From assembly GCF_020103695.1 (NCBI RefSeq), contig NZ_JAHXBF010000021.1:1-64000 (forward strand): DNA of 64,000 nucleotides. Reading direction: 5' to 3'. This document shows positions 34,780 through 43,403 of this stretch, in pieces. The position numbers were made by a program, and so were the translations under genes. This DNA is from Hyalangium versicolor. Lineage in GTDB: Bacteria > Myxococcota > Myxococcia > Myxococcales > Myxococcaceae. Under the pieces are notes generated by a model. That model did not search any database. It saw only the letters and a program-made list of their open reading frames with translations, and was not told the DNA's origin. Numbering within the stretch: position 1 is the stretch's first letter; every line of letters starts with the position of its first letter.

Positions 34780-37598
34780 AGCACCCGAACCTCCGTGCCC
34801 AACACATGGGACGGCTGACTGACAGGAGCAGCGGGCAGCCACATGCGCACCGCCGTCCCGTGACCGACCTGGCTCTCGATGTTCAAACTCCCTCCGTGAG
34901 ACTCGATGAAACGATGGGCCAGCGAGAGGCCCAATCCGATGCCCTCTCCGGGCGGCTTGGTGGTGAAGAACGGCTCGACGACGCGGGAGAGCAGCTCGTC
35001 GGGGATCCCCGGCCCGGTGTCTCTCACCGTCACCTCCACCCCCGGGTTTCCTTCTCTCGCCAGGGCCCGGGCCTCGATCGTCACGGTGGCCTCGGGCGAA
35101 CTGGCCTCCAAGGCGTTCCTCACCACGCACAGCAGGGCGTTCTCCATCTCCACCGCGTGCACGTGGACCCAGGGAGGCTCGGCGCCGGACAGCCGCTGCT
35201 CCAGGCGCAGGCCTCTCCGGGACAGCTCGGGCCGCGCCAGCTCGATGACGCGCTCCACCACGGACTGGACCTCGCAGGACAGGTGGATGACGGCGGGACG
35301 GCTGGAGAACTCGATGAGCGCCTTCAGCAGGCTCGCGCAGCGCCGTGACTGGCGGTCGATGACGTCGAGCGCCTGCCTCCGTGCCTCCCCATCGAGCGGA
35401 TAGCGCGAGATCATCTCCATGCTCATCCGGATGGCGGCCATCGGGTTGTTGAGTTCGTGGCAGAGCCCCGACACGAGGGTCCCCACCGCCGCCATCTTGG
35501 CCTTGATCACCAACTGCTCCTGCGTCTCGCGGAGCTGGCGCAGCGCGGTCTCCAGCTCGCCCGTGCGCTTGTGCAGTTGCAGGTAGAAGTCGTGCAGCCG
35601 CACGGCCGCGCGCACGCGGGCCTTGAGCTCCGCGGGACCGAAGGGCTTGCCCAGGTAGTCATCCGCTCCTGCCTCCAGGCCGCCGACCACCTCCTCGCGG
35701 CTGGCCTTCGCCGTCAGCATGAGGACGGGGATGTCCCGGAATTGCTCGCTCGCCTTGAGCCGGGACACCAGCTCGGTGCCATCCATCTCGGGCATCATCA
35801 CGTCCGAGATGATCACGTGCGGCCGCTGCCGCTGCACGGCCTCCCAGGCCTGCCTGCCGTTCTCCGCCAGTTCGATGTCGTAACCCTCGGCCAGCAGATT
35901 GGCGAGGTAGGCCCGCATGTCGGCGTTGTCCTCGGCGATGAGCAGGCGCGGCACCGAGCCCACGGTCCTTCGAGGCGCGGGGTGGATGGGGATCGGCGCG
36001 GGGGTCAGGTGCGCGCGATAGCCATGGCTCGTGCGTGCCGGGGGCATGATCTCCAGGCTCCGAGGCACGAGCTGATCCGCGTTCCTCGGCAGGGAGACGA
36101 TGAAGCGCGAACCCACGCCGAGCTCGCTCTCCACGGCGACCTGACCGCCCATGAGCTCGGCGAACTCCTTCACGATCGCCAGCCCCATGCCGGTGCCCTC
36201 GTACTTGCGCGTGGCGGAGCTGTCGATCTGCTGGAAGCGCTGGAACAGCAGCCCCTGCTTGGAGCTGGGGATACCAGGGCCCGTGTCCTTCACCGAGAGC
36301 TCGAGCCGCGGCCCCAGGGCTCGCAGGGCCACGGAGATGGAGCCTCCCTCGGGGGTGAACTTGAGGGCATTGCCCAGGAGGTTGAGGACGATCTTCTCGA
36401 ACTTGCGCCGGTCCAGAGGGGAAGCGCCCAGGTTCGCCTCCGCCTCGAAGCGCACCTCGATGTCGCGCGAGGCGGCCGCCGAACGGGCATCCTCGATAAT
36501 GGCCGCGGTGAGGGGAGTCACCTCCGTGGGCTCCCAGTTCACCTTCATCTGGCCCGCTTCCACCTTCTGGTGGTCCAGGATGTCGTCCACGAGCCGGAAC
36601 AACCGCTCGGCGTTGCGGTGGATGCGCTCCAGATCGACGCGGGCGCGCTCCGACAGCTCACTGGAGCGCACGGAGAGCAGCATCCCCAGCGGACCCAGGA
36701 TCAACGTGAGCGGCGTGCGCAGCTCGTGGCTCATCACCGTGAGGAACTCGTCCTTGGTGCGGGCAGCGGTCTCGGCGACCTCCTTGGCCTTCTGGAGCTC
36801 CACCTCCATCCGCTTGCGCTCGGTGATGTCCGCGTAGATGCCCACCATGCCGACGACATCGCCTCGGTCATCCCGGAGCGGCACCTTGCTGGTCAGCAGG
36901 GTGCGCTGCTCGCCCGAGGCGAGGTGGACGGGCTCCTCCAGGTTGAGGATGGGCGTGCCACTCTCCATGACCTGGTTGTCGATGCGCGAGATGGCATGGG
37001 CCTCCTCGGCCGTGCAGCACAGCTCGTAGTCCGTCTTGCCGACGAGCACCTCCAGCGAGTCCACCCCCACGTCCTTCATGAAGTTCTGGTTGCCGCCCAG
37101 CAGCCGCCCCTGCCGGTCCTTCCAGAAGATGGCGTGAGGCACGTGGGCGATGACATAGCGGAGCACCGACTGCTGCTGCTCGAAGTCCCGGAGCCGCTCC
37201 TCGGTCTTGTGCTCCTGGGTGACATCCCTCAGGAAGAGCCACACCTGCCCGCGCTGGGGACGTAGGCGGATCTCCAGCCACTGATCCACCGAGGCGCGAT
37301 GGCCGATGAGCCGCAGCGGCTCGGGCTCGAGGAAGGCACGCTGGCAGCCCTCGAGCACCGCGGGCGACAGGGCCTGCCCATCCAAGATGGAGTCCAGCGA
37401 GGCCCCCACCAGTGCCGAGCGCGGCATTCCCAGCAGCTTCTCGGCCGGCGTGTTCACGGCCTGGATGCGCAGCGCCTCGTCCACCGCGAGGAAAGCCTCT
37501 TCGAGGGACTCCACCACCTCCAGCGCGGAGAACCCAGCCAGCTCACCCCGAGGTCCATCCTTCTCAGACGAGAATGCCTGTTCTGGATGGGGTTTCAT
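34776..37598 (-). CDS. Hybrid histidine kinase with two kinase cores (PAS-PAS-HK-REC-HK)
   Basis: 940 aa. Order: PAS at ~25-130, PAS at ~140-262, HisKA with His291 (MSHELRTPL), HATPase (~395-505: NLLGNALKFTPEGG, DTGPGIP, GTGMGLAIV), receiver (~550-665) with Asp599 in VIISDVMMPEMDG, then a coiled coil and a second HisKA with His714 (GLCHELNNPM) and HATPase (DTGPGIP, GIGLGLSLA). No membrane helices, so a cytoplasmic sensor. Start ATG 37598 is preceded by AGGAGA. Two complete kinase cores flanking a receiver suggest an internal phosphorelay or two inputs meeting at the REC domain. Coupled to a lone receiver gene downstream. Confidence 0.95.
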   Translation of the reverse strand: MKPHPEQAFSSEKDGPRGELAGFSALEVVESLEEAFLAVDEALRIQAVNTPAEKLLGMPRSALVGASLDSILDGQALSPAVLEGCQRAFLEPEPLRLIGHRASVDQWLEIRLRPQRGQVWLFLRDVTQEHKTEERLRDFEQQQSVLRYVIAHVPHAIFWKDRQGRLLGGNQNFMKDVGVDSLEVLVGKTDYELCCTAEEAHAISRIDNQVMESGTPILNLEEPVHLASGEQRTLLTSKVPLRDDRGDVVGMVGIYADITERKRMEVELQKAKEVAETAARTKDEFLTVMSHELRTPLTLILGPLGMLLSVRSSELSERARVDLERIHRNAERLFRLVDDILDHQKVEAGQMKVNWEPTEVTPLTAAIIEDARSAAASRDIEVRFEAEANLGASPLDRRKFEKIVLNLLGNALKFTPEGGSISVALRALGPRLELSVKDTGPGIPSSKQGLLFQRFQQIDSSATRKYEGTGMGLAIVKEFAELMGGQVAVESELGVGSRFIVSLPRNADQLVPRSLEIMPPARTSHGYRAHLTPAPIPIHPAPRRTVGSVPRLLIAEDNADMRAYLANLLAEGYDIELAENGRQAWEAVQRQRPHVIISDVMMPEMDGTELVSRLKASEQFRDIPVLMLTAKASREEVVGGLEAGADDYLGKPFGPAELKARVRAAVRLHDFYLQLHKRTGELETALRQLRETQEQLVIKAKMAAVGTLVSGLCHELNNPMAAIRMSMEMISRYPLDGEARRQALDVIDRQSRRCASLLKALIEFSSRPAVIHLSCEVQSVVERVIELARPELSRRGLRLEQRLSGAEPPWVHVHAVEMENALLCVVRNALEASSPEATVTIEARALAREGNPGVEVTVRDTGPGIPDELLSRVVEPFFTTKPPGEGIGLGLSLAHRFIESHGGSLNIESQVGHGTAVRMWLPAAPVSQPSHVLGTEVRVL

Positions 37599-37697
37599 CA
37601 ATTCTCCTGGCGGGCCGGCGGTAAAATTGTAACGGCACGGTAGACGTAACACCAGACGCCCTTCGGATTCATCTCGGGGGAACGCGCTGGGTCTGCA

Positions 37698-38483
37698 TCA
37701 CCCCTCCGGGGTATCGCGTTCGACCCGGGGCGGATCCATCAAGGCCGCTACCTCGGGGGCATAGCCGCCAGGGCCCTCGCCGTGGACGATGAGCGGGGGA
37801 CGCACGGTGAGTCCGCGATCACTGTTTCTCAAGGCATGAGCGAGGAAGCGGGTGGCGGGAGCGCCCACCCTCGCGTGAAGGAAGCGCAGCACGCGCGGGA
37901 AGAGGTGAGTGGCGGTGAGCAGGCCGAGGACCTCGGTCAGCCGGTCAACCGGGTAGATCAGGCTGACGCCACCCCCGGGAGCCAGTGCGTGGCGAGCCGC
38001 TGCCACGACCGAGGCGGCATCGCACGCCAACTCCTGCTTGGACAGGGCGCGCTCCTCGTCGGGGCTGAGCATGCCGGCGCCTCGGGGACGGAAGGGAGGA
38101 TTGGACACGACGAGGGTATAGGCACCGGCTGGGAGCAGGGCCTTGGCCTCGCGGAGATCGCCGAGCAGCGGACGGACCTGGCCTTCCAGGCGATTGAGGG
38201 CCACGCCTCGGACCAGCCGGCCATGAACAGCGGGCTGCAGCTCCAGCGCATCCACGGGGGAGCGGCCGAACTGCCGGGTGAGAAGGAAGGACACCACGCC
38301 ACTGCCCGCGCCGAGTTCCAGGACGCTTCCTTCCGGAGCGCCTTCCGAGGCGGCGAAGGCGGCCAGCAGCACGGCATCCAGGTTGAAGCGATAACCGCCC
38401 CGGCGCTGGAGCACGCGCACGCCGGCCGTGCCGATGGAGTCGAGCGTCTCGTCGGAGCCGGGCTCTTCGCGCGAATCACTCAC
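37698..38483 (-). CDS. TrmN6/YfiC-like N6-adenine methyltransferase
   Basis: 261 aa. Class I SAM-dependent fold: VLELGAGSGVVSFLL (SAM loop), DALELQP, and VVSNPPFRPRG, the NPPF motif of N6-adenine/N5-Gln methyltransferases. The N-terminal QRRGGYRFNLDAVLLAAF is typical of tRNA1(Val) adenine-37 methyltransferase TrmN6. It starts at GTG overlapping the gshB stop by four bases (GTGA), so it is translationally coupled to gshB. Confidence 0.85.
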   Translation of the reverse strand: MSDSREEPGSDETLDSIGTAGVRVLQRRGGYRFNLDAVLLAAFAASEGAPEGSVLELGAGSGVVSFLLTRQFGRSPVDALELQPAVHGRLVRGVALNRLEGQVRPLLGDLREAKALLPAGAYTLVVSNPPFRPRGAGMLSPDEERALSKQELACDAASVVAAARHALAPGGGVSLIYPVDRLTEVLGLLTATHLFPRVLRFLHARVGAPATRFLAHALRNSDRGLTVRPPLIVHGEGPGGYAPEVAALMDPPRVERDTPEG

Positions 38484-39439
38484 CGATGCTTCGCGGCCAA
38501 CCGCTCTGCCAGGGTGATGACGTGCGCCTCGACGTTGGTTGCATCCAGCGCGTCGATCTCCACCAGGCCCGTGGGGCTCGTGACGTTCACCTCGGTGAGG
38601 TAGTCGCCGAGCACGTCGATGCCCACCAGAAGCAGTCCTCGCTCGAGGAGCTTCGGCTTCAGCTTGGCGCAGATCTCCTTCTCCCGCGGGGTGAGCGTTG
38701 TCTTCACGGGCTTGCCGCCGGCGGCCATGTTGCCCCGGTGATCGTCCTCCGAGGGCACGCGCAGCACCGCGCCCACGGGCTCTCCGTCCACCAGGATGAT
38801 GCGCTTGTCTCCCTGGCGGCTCTGCGGCACGTACGCCTGGGCGATGACGGCCTCGCGGCCCTGGTTGGTGACCATCTCCAGGATGGAGCGCGCGTTGCGA
38901 TCGCCCGGAGCGGCGAAGAGGATGCCCTTGCCCCCAAAGCCGTCGATGGGCTTGAGGATGGTGCCCGCGGGGTGCCGGAGGATGAAGTCCGTCAGCACGG
39001 ACTTGTCCCGAGACACGCACGTCTCAGGCATCAGGTCCGGGAAGTTCAGCGCGAAGAGCTTCTCATTGGCGTCCCGGATGCCCTGCGGACTGTTGATGTA
39101 GACCGGAGGCTTGCCGGAACACAGCTCCACCAATTGGGTCGCGTGGAGAAAGTCCACGTCCACCGGCGGATCCTTGCGCATGAAGAGCACGTCCAGGCTG
39201 GAGATCGGCCGGACCGACTCCTCCACCACCTGGAAGTGACGGCCCACCTCCCGCTGCACGGTGACGGTGCGCATCCGGGCCTCGGCGCAGGTGCCTCCGA
39301 AGCCCAACCAGCCCTGCTCGAAGTAGCGCACGGTGTGCCCGCGCCGCTGGGCCTCGAGCATCATCGCGAATGTGGAGTCGTGATCCACTCGCACCAGCTC
39401 GAGCGGGTCCATCAGGAAACCGAGCGTCAGGGGTGCCAT
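38480..39439 (-). CDS. gshB: Glutathione synthase
   Basis: 319 aa, the normal prokaryotic length. N-terminal domain MDPLELVRVDHDSTFAMMLEA, then ATP-grasp elements: RKDPPVD, TILKPIDGFGGKGI, QAYVPQSRQGDKRIILVDGEP, GIDVLGDYLTEVNVTSPTG. It joins gamma-glutamylcysteine and glycine using ATP. gshA is not in the window. It lies 1 bp after the PEGA kinase stop and overlaps the methyltransferase, forming one operon. Confidence 0.97.
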   Translation of the reverse strand: MAPLTLGFLMDPLELVRVDHDSTFAMMLEAQRRGHTVRYFEQGWLGFGGTCAEARMRTVTVQREVGRHFQVVEESVRPISSLDVLFMRKDPPVDVDFLHATQLVELCSGKPPVYINSPQGIRDANEKLFALNFPDLMPETCVSRDKSVLTDFILRHPAGTILKPIDGFGGKGILFAAPGDRNARSILEMVTNQGREAVIAQAYVPQSRQGDKRIILVDGEPVGAVLRVPSEDDHRGNMAAGGKPVKTTLTPREKEICAKLKPKLLERGLLLVGIDVLGDYLTEVNVTSPTGLVEIDALDATNVEAHVITLAERLAAKHR

Positions 39440-39440
39440 C

Positions 39441-41189
39441 TCAGTGGGCCTCGGGAATGTCGGTGAGAGAGAATCGGTGCATCGTCGTCTTCCCCGCCTC
39501 GATGGGCACGGACAGCACGCGCGGCTTCTTGTCCGGACCCACGATGCGCAGCAGGTTGGTCCCCACCGGCAGTGGGGTGTTGAACAGCGGCGTCTTCCCC
39601 AGCGACTTCTTGCCGAGGAACACCTGGGCCTCCGGGTTGATGATCAGCGTCATCTTCCCCTGTGCCACCCGCTTGGACTTCGACGGCTTGTCCTCGCCGT
39701 CCTTGGCGTCCTTGGCGTCCTGCGTTCCCTTGGCGTCCGCCACCGCCGAGCTGCTCGGAGCCGTTCCCGCGTCGCTCGCCGCGGCCGTTGGAGGCGTGGG
39801 CTGGTCGGGCTCGGGGAAGGCCTTGAGCCGAGGGTCGGAGTAGGCCGGCACGGTGGGCAGGGGCTGTACATCCTCGTTCAGCTTGTGCGTCAGCGTCAGC
39901 ACCAGGTAGCCACCTCCCAGCACCACGCTCACCAACACGGCGACCCACAGCACGGTGTTCAGCGTCTTGCCACCGCTGGAGCCTGGCTCCTCGTCCTGGG
40001 ATGTCTTCGGGAGGACGCGGGTGCTCGGGATGCGGACCTCCTCGCTCAGCCCCGTGTCCACCTGCACGTTCGAGACTTTCTCCTCCACCTCGGGCTGTGC
40101 CGGGGGGGGTGGAGCAGGAGCAGGGGCCTTCTTCCTGGGAGGCTCCTTCACCTCCACCGCCTCCTCCTCCAGTTGGGTGCTCGCCGCCGCATCTGCGCTC
40201 TCGAGCAGCGAGCGCGTGGCCATCATCTTCTTCTCGAAGAGTTCGCGCATCACCGCGGCGCGGCGATCCGTGTCGAACATCTCGGTGCCCGCGACCTGCT
40301 CCAGCGCGCGCGCCAGTTCCTTGGCGCTCTGGAAGCGCTTCTTCACATCGCGCTCCAGTGACTGGAGGATGACCGCAGCGAGGCTGTCGGATACGGGCTC
40401 CAAGGGGTGGCTCGGAGAAGAGATGGGCGAGCGAAGGATGCTCACCATCTCGTCGCGTTCCGTCTTCCCCGCGAAAAGCCGCTCCCCCGTGACGAGCTCC
40501 CACAACACCACGCCCACGGAGAACACATCGCTGCGGCCATCGAGCGGCTCGCCTCGCACCTGCTCCGGAGACATGTACCCGGCAGTGCCCTTCACCGTGC
40601 CGGCGCGAGTGCGCTCCAGGCTGTTGCGCGCCTTGGCGATGCCGAAGTCCAGCAGCTTCACCACTCCGTCGTACGTCACCATGATGTTCTTCTGGGCGAC
40701 GTCCCGGTGAACGATGGGGCTGGGCCGGCCGGAGGGGTCCGTGAAGGTGTGCGCGTAGTGCAGCGCCAGGCACACGTCCCGGACCATCGCCAGGCTCAGT
40801 CCCAGCGGGATGGGCTCCTGCCGGCGGCGGTAGGCGGCAGTGAGCTGATCCAGGTTCTGCCCGGCGATGAACTCCATGGCCAGGTAGAGCCCGTCCTCCT
40901 CCTGCCCCAACTCGTACACCTGGGCGATGTTCGGGTGGTTGAAGGCGGCGGTGATGCGCGCCTCGTCCAGGAACATGCGCTTGAAGGTCTCGTTGCTGCG
41001 CACATCCGGCAGGATGCGCTTGAGGGCCACGTACTTGCGGAAGCCTCCCGGGCCCGCGGTGAAGCCCAGGAAGAGTTCGGCCATGCCTCCCACGGAGAGC
41101 TGGGTGATGACCTGGTATTTGCCGATCTGCTCGCCCCGGTAAAAGTCATCCGACGACCCGACCGGCGCCCCTTTTCCCGGTGCGACCAT
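39441..41189 (-). CDS. Membrane Ser/Thr protein kinase with PEGA-like tail
   Basis: 582 aa. Kinase domain ~24-290: Gly loop SVGGMAELF, Lys57 (ALKRIL), HRD 161-163 with Asn168 (HRDVAQKN), DFG 181-183, SPEQ 207-210. As in the other two kinases here, the usual Lys after HRD (HRDLKxxN) is replaced, here by Ala-Gln. Linker with Pro/Glu, one membrane helix (~408-430), an extracytoplasmic Ala/Asp/Lys linker, and a PEGA-like beta domain (~515-582: LIINPEAQVFLGKKSLGKTPL). Start ATG at 41189. It is divergent from the TPR gene at 41606 across the candidate origin and heads the gshB-methyltransferase operon. Confidence 0.93.
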   Translation of the reverse strand: MVAPGKGAPVGSSDDFYRGEQIGKYQVITQLSVGGMAELFLGFTAGPGGFRKYVALKRILPDVRSNETFKRMFLDEARITAAFNHPNIAQVYELGQEEDGLYLAMEFIAGQNLDQLTAAYRRRQEPIPLGLSLAMVRDVCLALHYAHTFTDPSGRPSPIVHRDVAQKNIMVTYDGVVKLLDFGIAKARNSLERTRAGTVKGTAGYMSPEQVRGEPLDGRSDVFSVGVVLWELVTGERLFAGKTERDEMVSILRSPISSPSHPLEPVSDSLAAVILQSLERDVKKRFQSAKELARALEQVAGTEMFDTDRRAAVMRELFEKKMMATRSLLESADAAASTQLEEEAVEVKEPPRKKAPAPAPPPPAQPEVEEKVSNVQVDTGLSEEVRIPSTRVLPKTSQDEEPGSSGGKTLNTVLWVAVLVSVVLGGGYLVLTLTHKLNEDVQPLPTVPAYSDPRLKAFPEPDQPTPPTAAASDAGTAPSSSAVADAKGTQDAKDAKDGEDKPSKSKRVAQGKMTLIINPEAQVFLGKKSLGKTPLFNTPLPVGTNLLRIVGPDKKPRVLSVPIEAGKTTMHRFSLTDIPEAH

Positions 41190-41605
41190 GGGCGCGGAGG
41201 ATAGCCCGGACCCGCCGGGGGACAGTCACTTCCCTGACCTGAAGGAGGGGTGCCGCCGTGTAGGCAGGGCCTTCCTGTGGGAGTCCTGTGGACGACAATC
41301 GGACCCCTGTGGAGAAATCGTCACGAGCCGGGGGCATTGTGGGGCGCTGGGGAAAAACGCCAACTTCTCCACAAGCGAAAATCCAGGGTTTCTTGAGTGA
41401 TTGCGGGCGCTTGCTGACTTTTCCCCAAGTCCGCGCCACCGTCTATCACTACTACTAGATCTCTACTCTCTAAGACCTATAGCAGTGGAAGTCGGCACCT
41501 GGGGAGGGAAGGTGTGCACAGGGACGGGGCGGCGCAAGGGGGGTGGGCCGGAAGCGGATCCGGAAAGGGTGCCTCGGGGCTTGCCGAAGGTAGAGTGGGG
41601 GCTCG
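41190..41605. other. Candidate chromosomal replication origin (oriC) in divergent gap
   Basis: A 416-bp gene-free region between divergent genes. DnaA-box-like 9-mers: TGTGGACGA (41287-41295, two mismatches), TGTGGAGAA (41308-41316, one mismatch), TTCTCCACA (41365-41373, one mismatch, opposite strand), with weaker TGTGGG copies at 41276 and 41338. TTTTCCCCA near 41419 mirrors TGGGGAAAA near 41349. A GC-rich stretch then leads into CTATCACTACTACTAGATC (41443-41461), whose complement reads TAG-TAG-TAG, like the DnaA-trio of bacterial origins, followed by a tract (41441-41485) much richer in A/T than its surroundings. Genes run away on both sides: minus strand to the left for 12 kb, plus to the right. 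The promoters of both flanking genes must also lie here. Confidence 0.5.
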
Positions 41606-42421
41606 GTGCCTGCCTCCCTGGTCCTCCTGCTCTGTCTCGGTGCGGCCTCGCCCTCGGGTGAGGAGCGGGCGATCGTGCGGGCAGAGCGGCTCTTCGAGGC
41701 GCTGGAGTTCGACTCAGCCGCCGCGGACTTCGAGGCCGCCCTGCGTGAGCCTGGCTCCCGGGACGAGCGCCTGCGGGCGTGGAAGGGTCTGGCGCTGTCG
41801 AAGGCCTTCATGGGGCAGGCTCGGCAGGCCCAGGCCGACTTCGAGGAACTGCTGGCCCTGGACCCCGATGTGGAGGTGAGCCGCTCGCTTGGGCCGAAGA
41901 TTCGCAAGCCCTTCGAGGCGGCACGCAAGAAGGTGCGAGGTACGCCGCGGGCTGTTCTCAAGGTGGTGCGCCGCCAGGACGGCCAGGTGGAGGCCGTGCT
42001 GGAGAACCCGCTGGAGAAGGTGGCGAAGGTGGCCGTCTACGTCCGGCAACCGGGGGAGTCCTCTTTCCAGGCAACGGAGAGTGACTCGCCGGGCCCGGTG
42101 GTGGCCAAGGCTTCCGCGGTGCGAGCCGTGGAGGCCTATGCGGTGGCCCTCGACTCGGCGCAGGGGGTGCTCTTCGAGCAGGGCAGCGCCTCGGCCCCGC
42201 TTCGCTTCGATGCGACGGAGGAACCCCCGCCAGCAGTGGCGGCAGCTCGGGAGCCCGTGCGCGAGGAGCCAGAACTCGAGGAGCATCACCGGCCCGTGTG
42301 GCCGTTCGTGGTGGGCGGTGTCGGAGTGGCAGTGGCCGCGGGCGTGGTGGCGGGCATCATGCTCTCGAAGCCGCCGGAGCTGAAGCTGCCGCCAGCGGAT
42401 CGCACGGAGCGGCTGCCATGA
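41606..42421 (+). CDS. TPR-like exported protein with C-terminal membrane helix
   Basis: 271 aa, GTG start directly before a short signal peptide (ASLVLLLCLGAASP). Helical TPR-like domain ~20-115 (LFEALEFDSAAADFEAALRE; LLALDPDVEVSRSLGPKI; FEAARKKV), a beta-rich middle (AVLKVVRRQDGQVEAVLEN, resembling a small Ig-like module), an acidic linker and one C-terminal hydrophobic helix (VWPFVVGGVGVAVAAGVVAG). Paralogous to the product at 4692-5546 in length, motif order and membrane anchor. Its stop overlaps the start of the Cys-rich lipoprotein gene (ATGA). Function unknown; the conserved module suggests an envelope complex. Confidence 0.7.
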   Translation: MPASLVLLLCLGAASPSGEERAIVRAERLFEALEFDSAAADFEAALREPGSRDERLRAWKGLALSKAFMGQARQAQADFEELLALDPDVEVSRSLGPKIRKPFEAARKKVRGTPRAVLKVVRRQDGQVEAVLENPLEKVAKVAVYVRQPGESSFQATESDSPGPVVAKASAVRAVEAYAVALDSAQGVLFEQGSASAPLRFDATEEPPPAVAAAREPVREEPELEEHHRPVWPFVVGGVGVAVAAGVVAGIMLSKPPELKLPPADRTERLP

Positions 42422-43299
42422 CGCTGGCCCGTCTCGCGCTGGGATTGGGAGCGGTGCTCGTGCTGGCCGCGTGCGAGAAGACCGAGCCCCTGGTGCCACC
42501 GGATCTCTGCTCCAGTGTGGTGTGTCCCACGGCGCAGACCTGTGTGGAGGGTCGGTGTCTGGCCACCACCTGCCGAGGTACGGTCTGTGGCCCGAGCCAG
42601 GTTTGTGAGCGCGAGTCCTGCGTGGAGGTGACATGCCTGGGAGTCTCCTGTCCGGATGGACAGCGCTGCCGGGGAGGCACCTGCGCTCGGGTGGCCTGCT
42701 CCCAGGGCTCGACGGCGTGCTACCCGACGGAGCGCTGCGCGGACTCGGCCTGCGTGTTCGACAACTGCGTGGGCGTCCGGTGTCCTCAGGGGACGGTCTG
42801 CCGAGCGGACGGCACGTGCCGGAGTGTGGCGTGCACGGGGGACTACAGCTGTGACCAGGCCGAGCGGTGTGGATCGGACGGGCACTGCGTCCCCACCTCT
42901 GGTTGCACGGCGGTGCGTTGTCCGGCGCAACAGGTCTGCCGCGAGGGGGCATGCCAGGCCCTGGCCTGTGTGGCGGACACCGACTGTGCTTCGGGCGAGC
43001 TCTGCCGCTTCGGCACGTGCCTGGTGAATACGGATCCCTGTGCGGCGGTGACAGCGTGCCCCTCGGGGCAGGTGTGCCGGGAGGGCGCGTGCGTGGAGCA
43101 GGCCTGCGGAGCCGGCAGGGCGTGTCAGGGGCTCGAGGGCTGCAGGGCGGGCTGGTGCGAGGGACCGCTGCGAAGCGAGGCTCAGGGGCTCACGCCCGCG
43201 GGCGGTATGCTCGGGAACAAGGGCCCGGGGAGCATCGGAGGTGTGGGCGGTGCCACGCTCAAGGGCGCCACCCACACGCTTCAGCCCGGAGTGTTCTGA
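42418..43299 (+). CDS. Cys-rich repeat lipoprotein
   Basis: 293 aa. Lipobox LAAC gives a lipidated Cys near residue 19. Residues ~30-245 are tandem repeats of about 20-25 residues of the form C-x(3-4)-CPxGQxCxxGxC (CPTAQTCVEGRC, CPDGQRCRGGTC, CPQGTVCRADGTC, CPAQQVCREGAC, CPSGQVCREGAC), giving over 40 Cys. A Gly-rich tail follows. Repeats of this type are characteristic of myxobacterial surface proteins. Translationally coupled to the TPR gene. It mirrors the Cys-rich proteins downstream of the other TPR gene (2018-4692). Outer-membrane, surface-exposed location is inferred. Confidence 0.8.
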   Translation: MTLARLALGLGAVLVLAACEKTEPLVPPDLCSSVVCPTAQTCVEGRCLATTCRGTVCGPSQVCERESCVEVTCLGVSCPDGQRCRGGTCARVACSQGSTACYPTERCADSACVFDNCVGVRCPQGTVCRADGTCRSVACTGDYSCDQAERCGSDGHCVPTSGCTAVRCPAQQVCREGACQALACVADTDCASGELCRFGTCLVNTDPCAAVTACPSGQVCREGACVEQACGAGRACQGLEGCRAGWCEGPLRSEAQGLTPAGGMLGNKGPGSIGGVGGATLKGATHTLQPGVF

Positions 43300-43314
43300 G
43301 CGAGAGCCCCCGTC

Positions 43315-43355
43315 GGGCGCACTTCGCGCCAACCTGTCCACTTGTCCTACAGGTT
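43315..43355. repeat. Dispersed palindromic repeat, perfect copy
   Basis: AACCTGT (43331-43337) and ACAGGTT (43349-43355) are perfect 7-bp arms around an 11-base centre, the same 25-bp layout as the tandem array at 201-422. The left flank GGGCGCACTTCGCGCC matches the flank of those units. It lies 15-56 bp after the Cys-rich lipoprotein stop and could act as a transcript end structure. Confidence 0.75.
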
Positions 43356-43403
43356 GGGTCCGAGCCCGCGCGGAGGGCGCTCCCCAGAGAGGAGCTGTTG
43401 CTC

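Noticed and set aside
35457..37265. 602-codon plus-strand frame opposite the hybrid kinase
   Set aside because: Antisense shadow; composition is His/Arg/Leu-rich without domains while the other strand has all kinase motifs.
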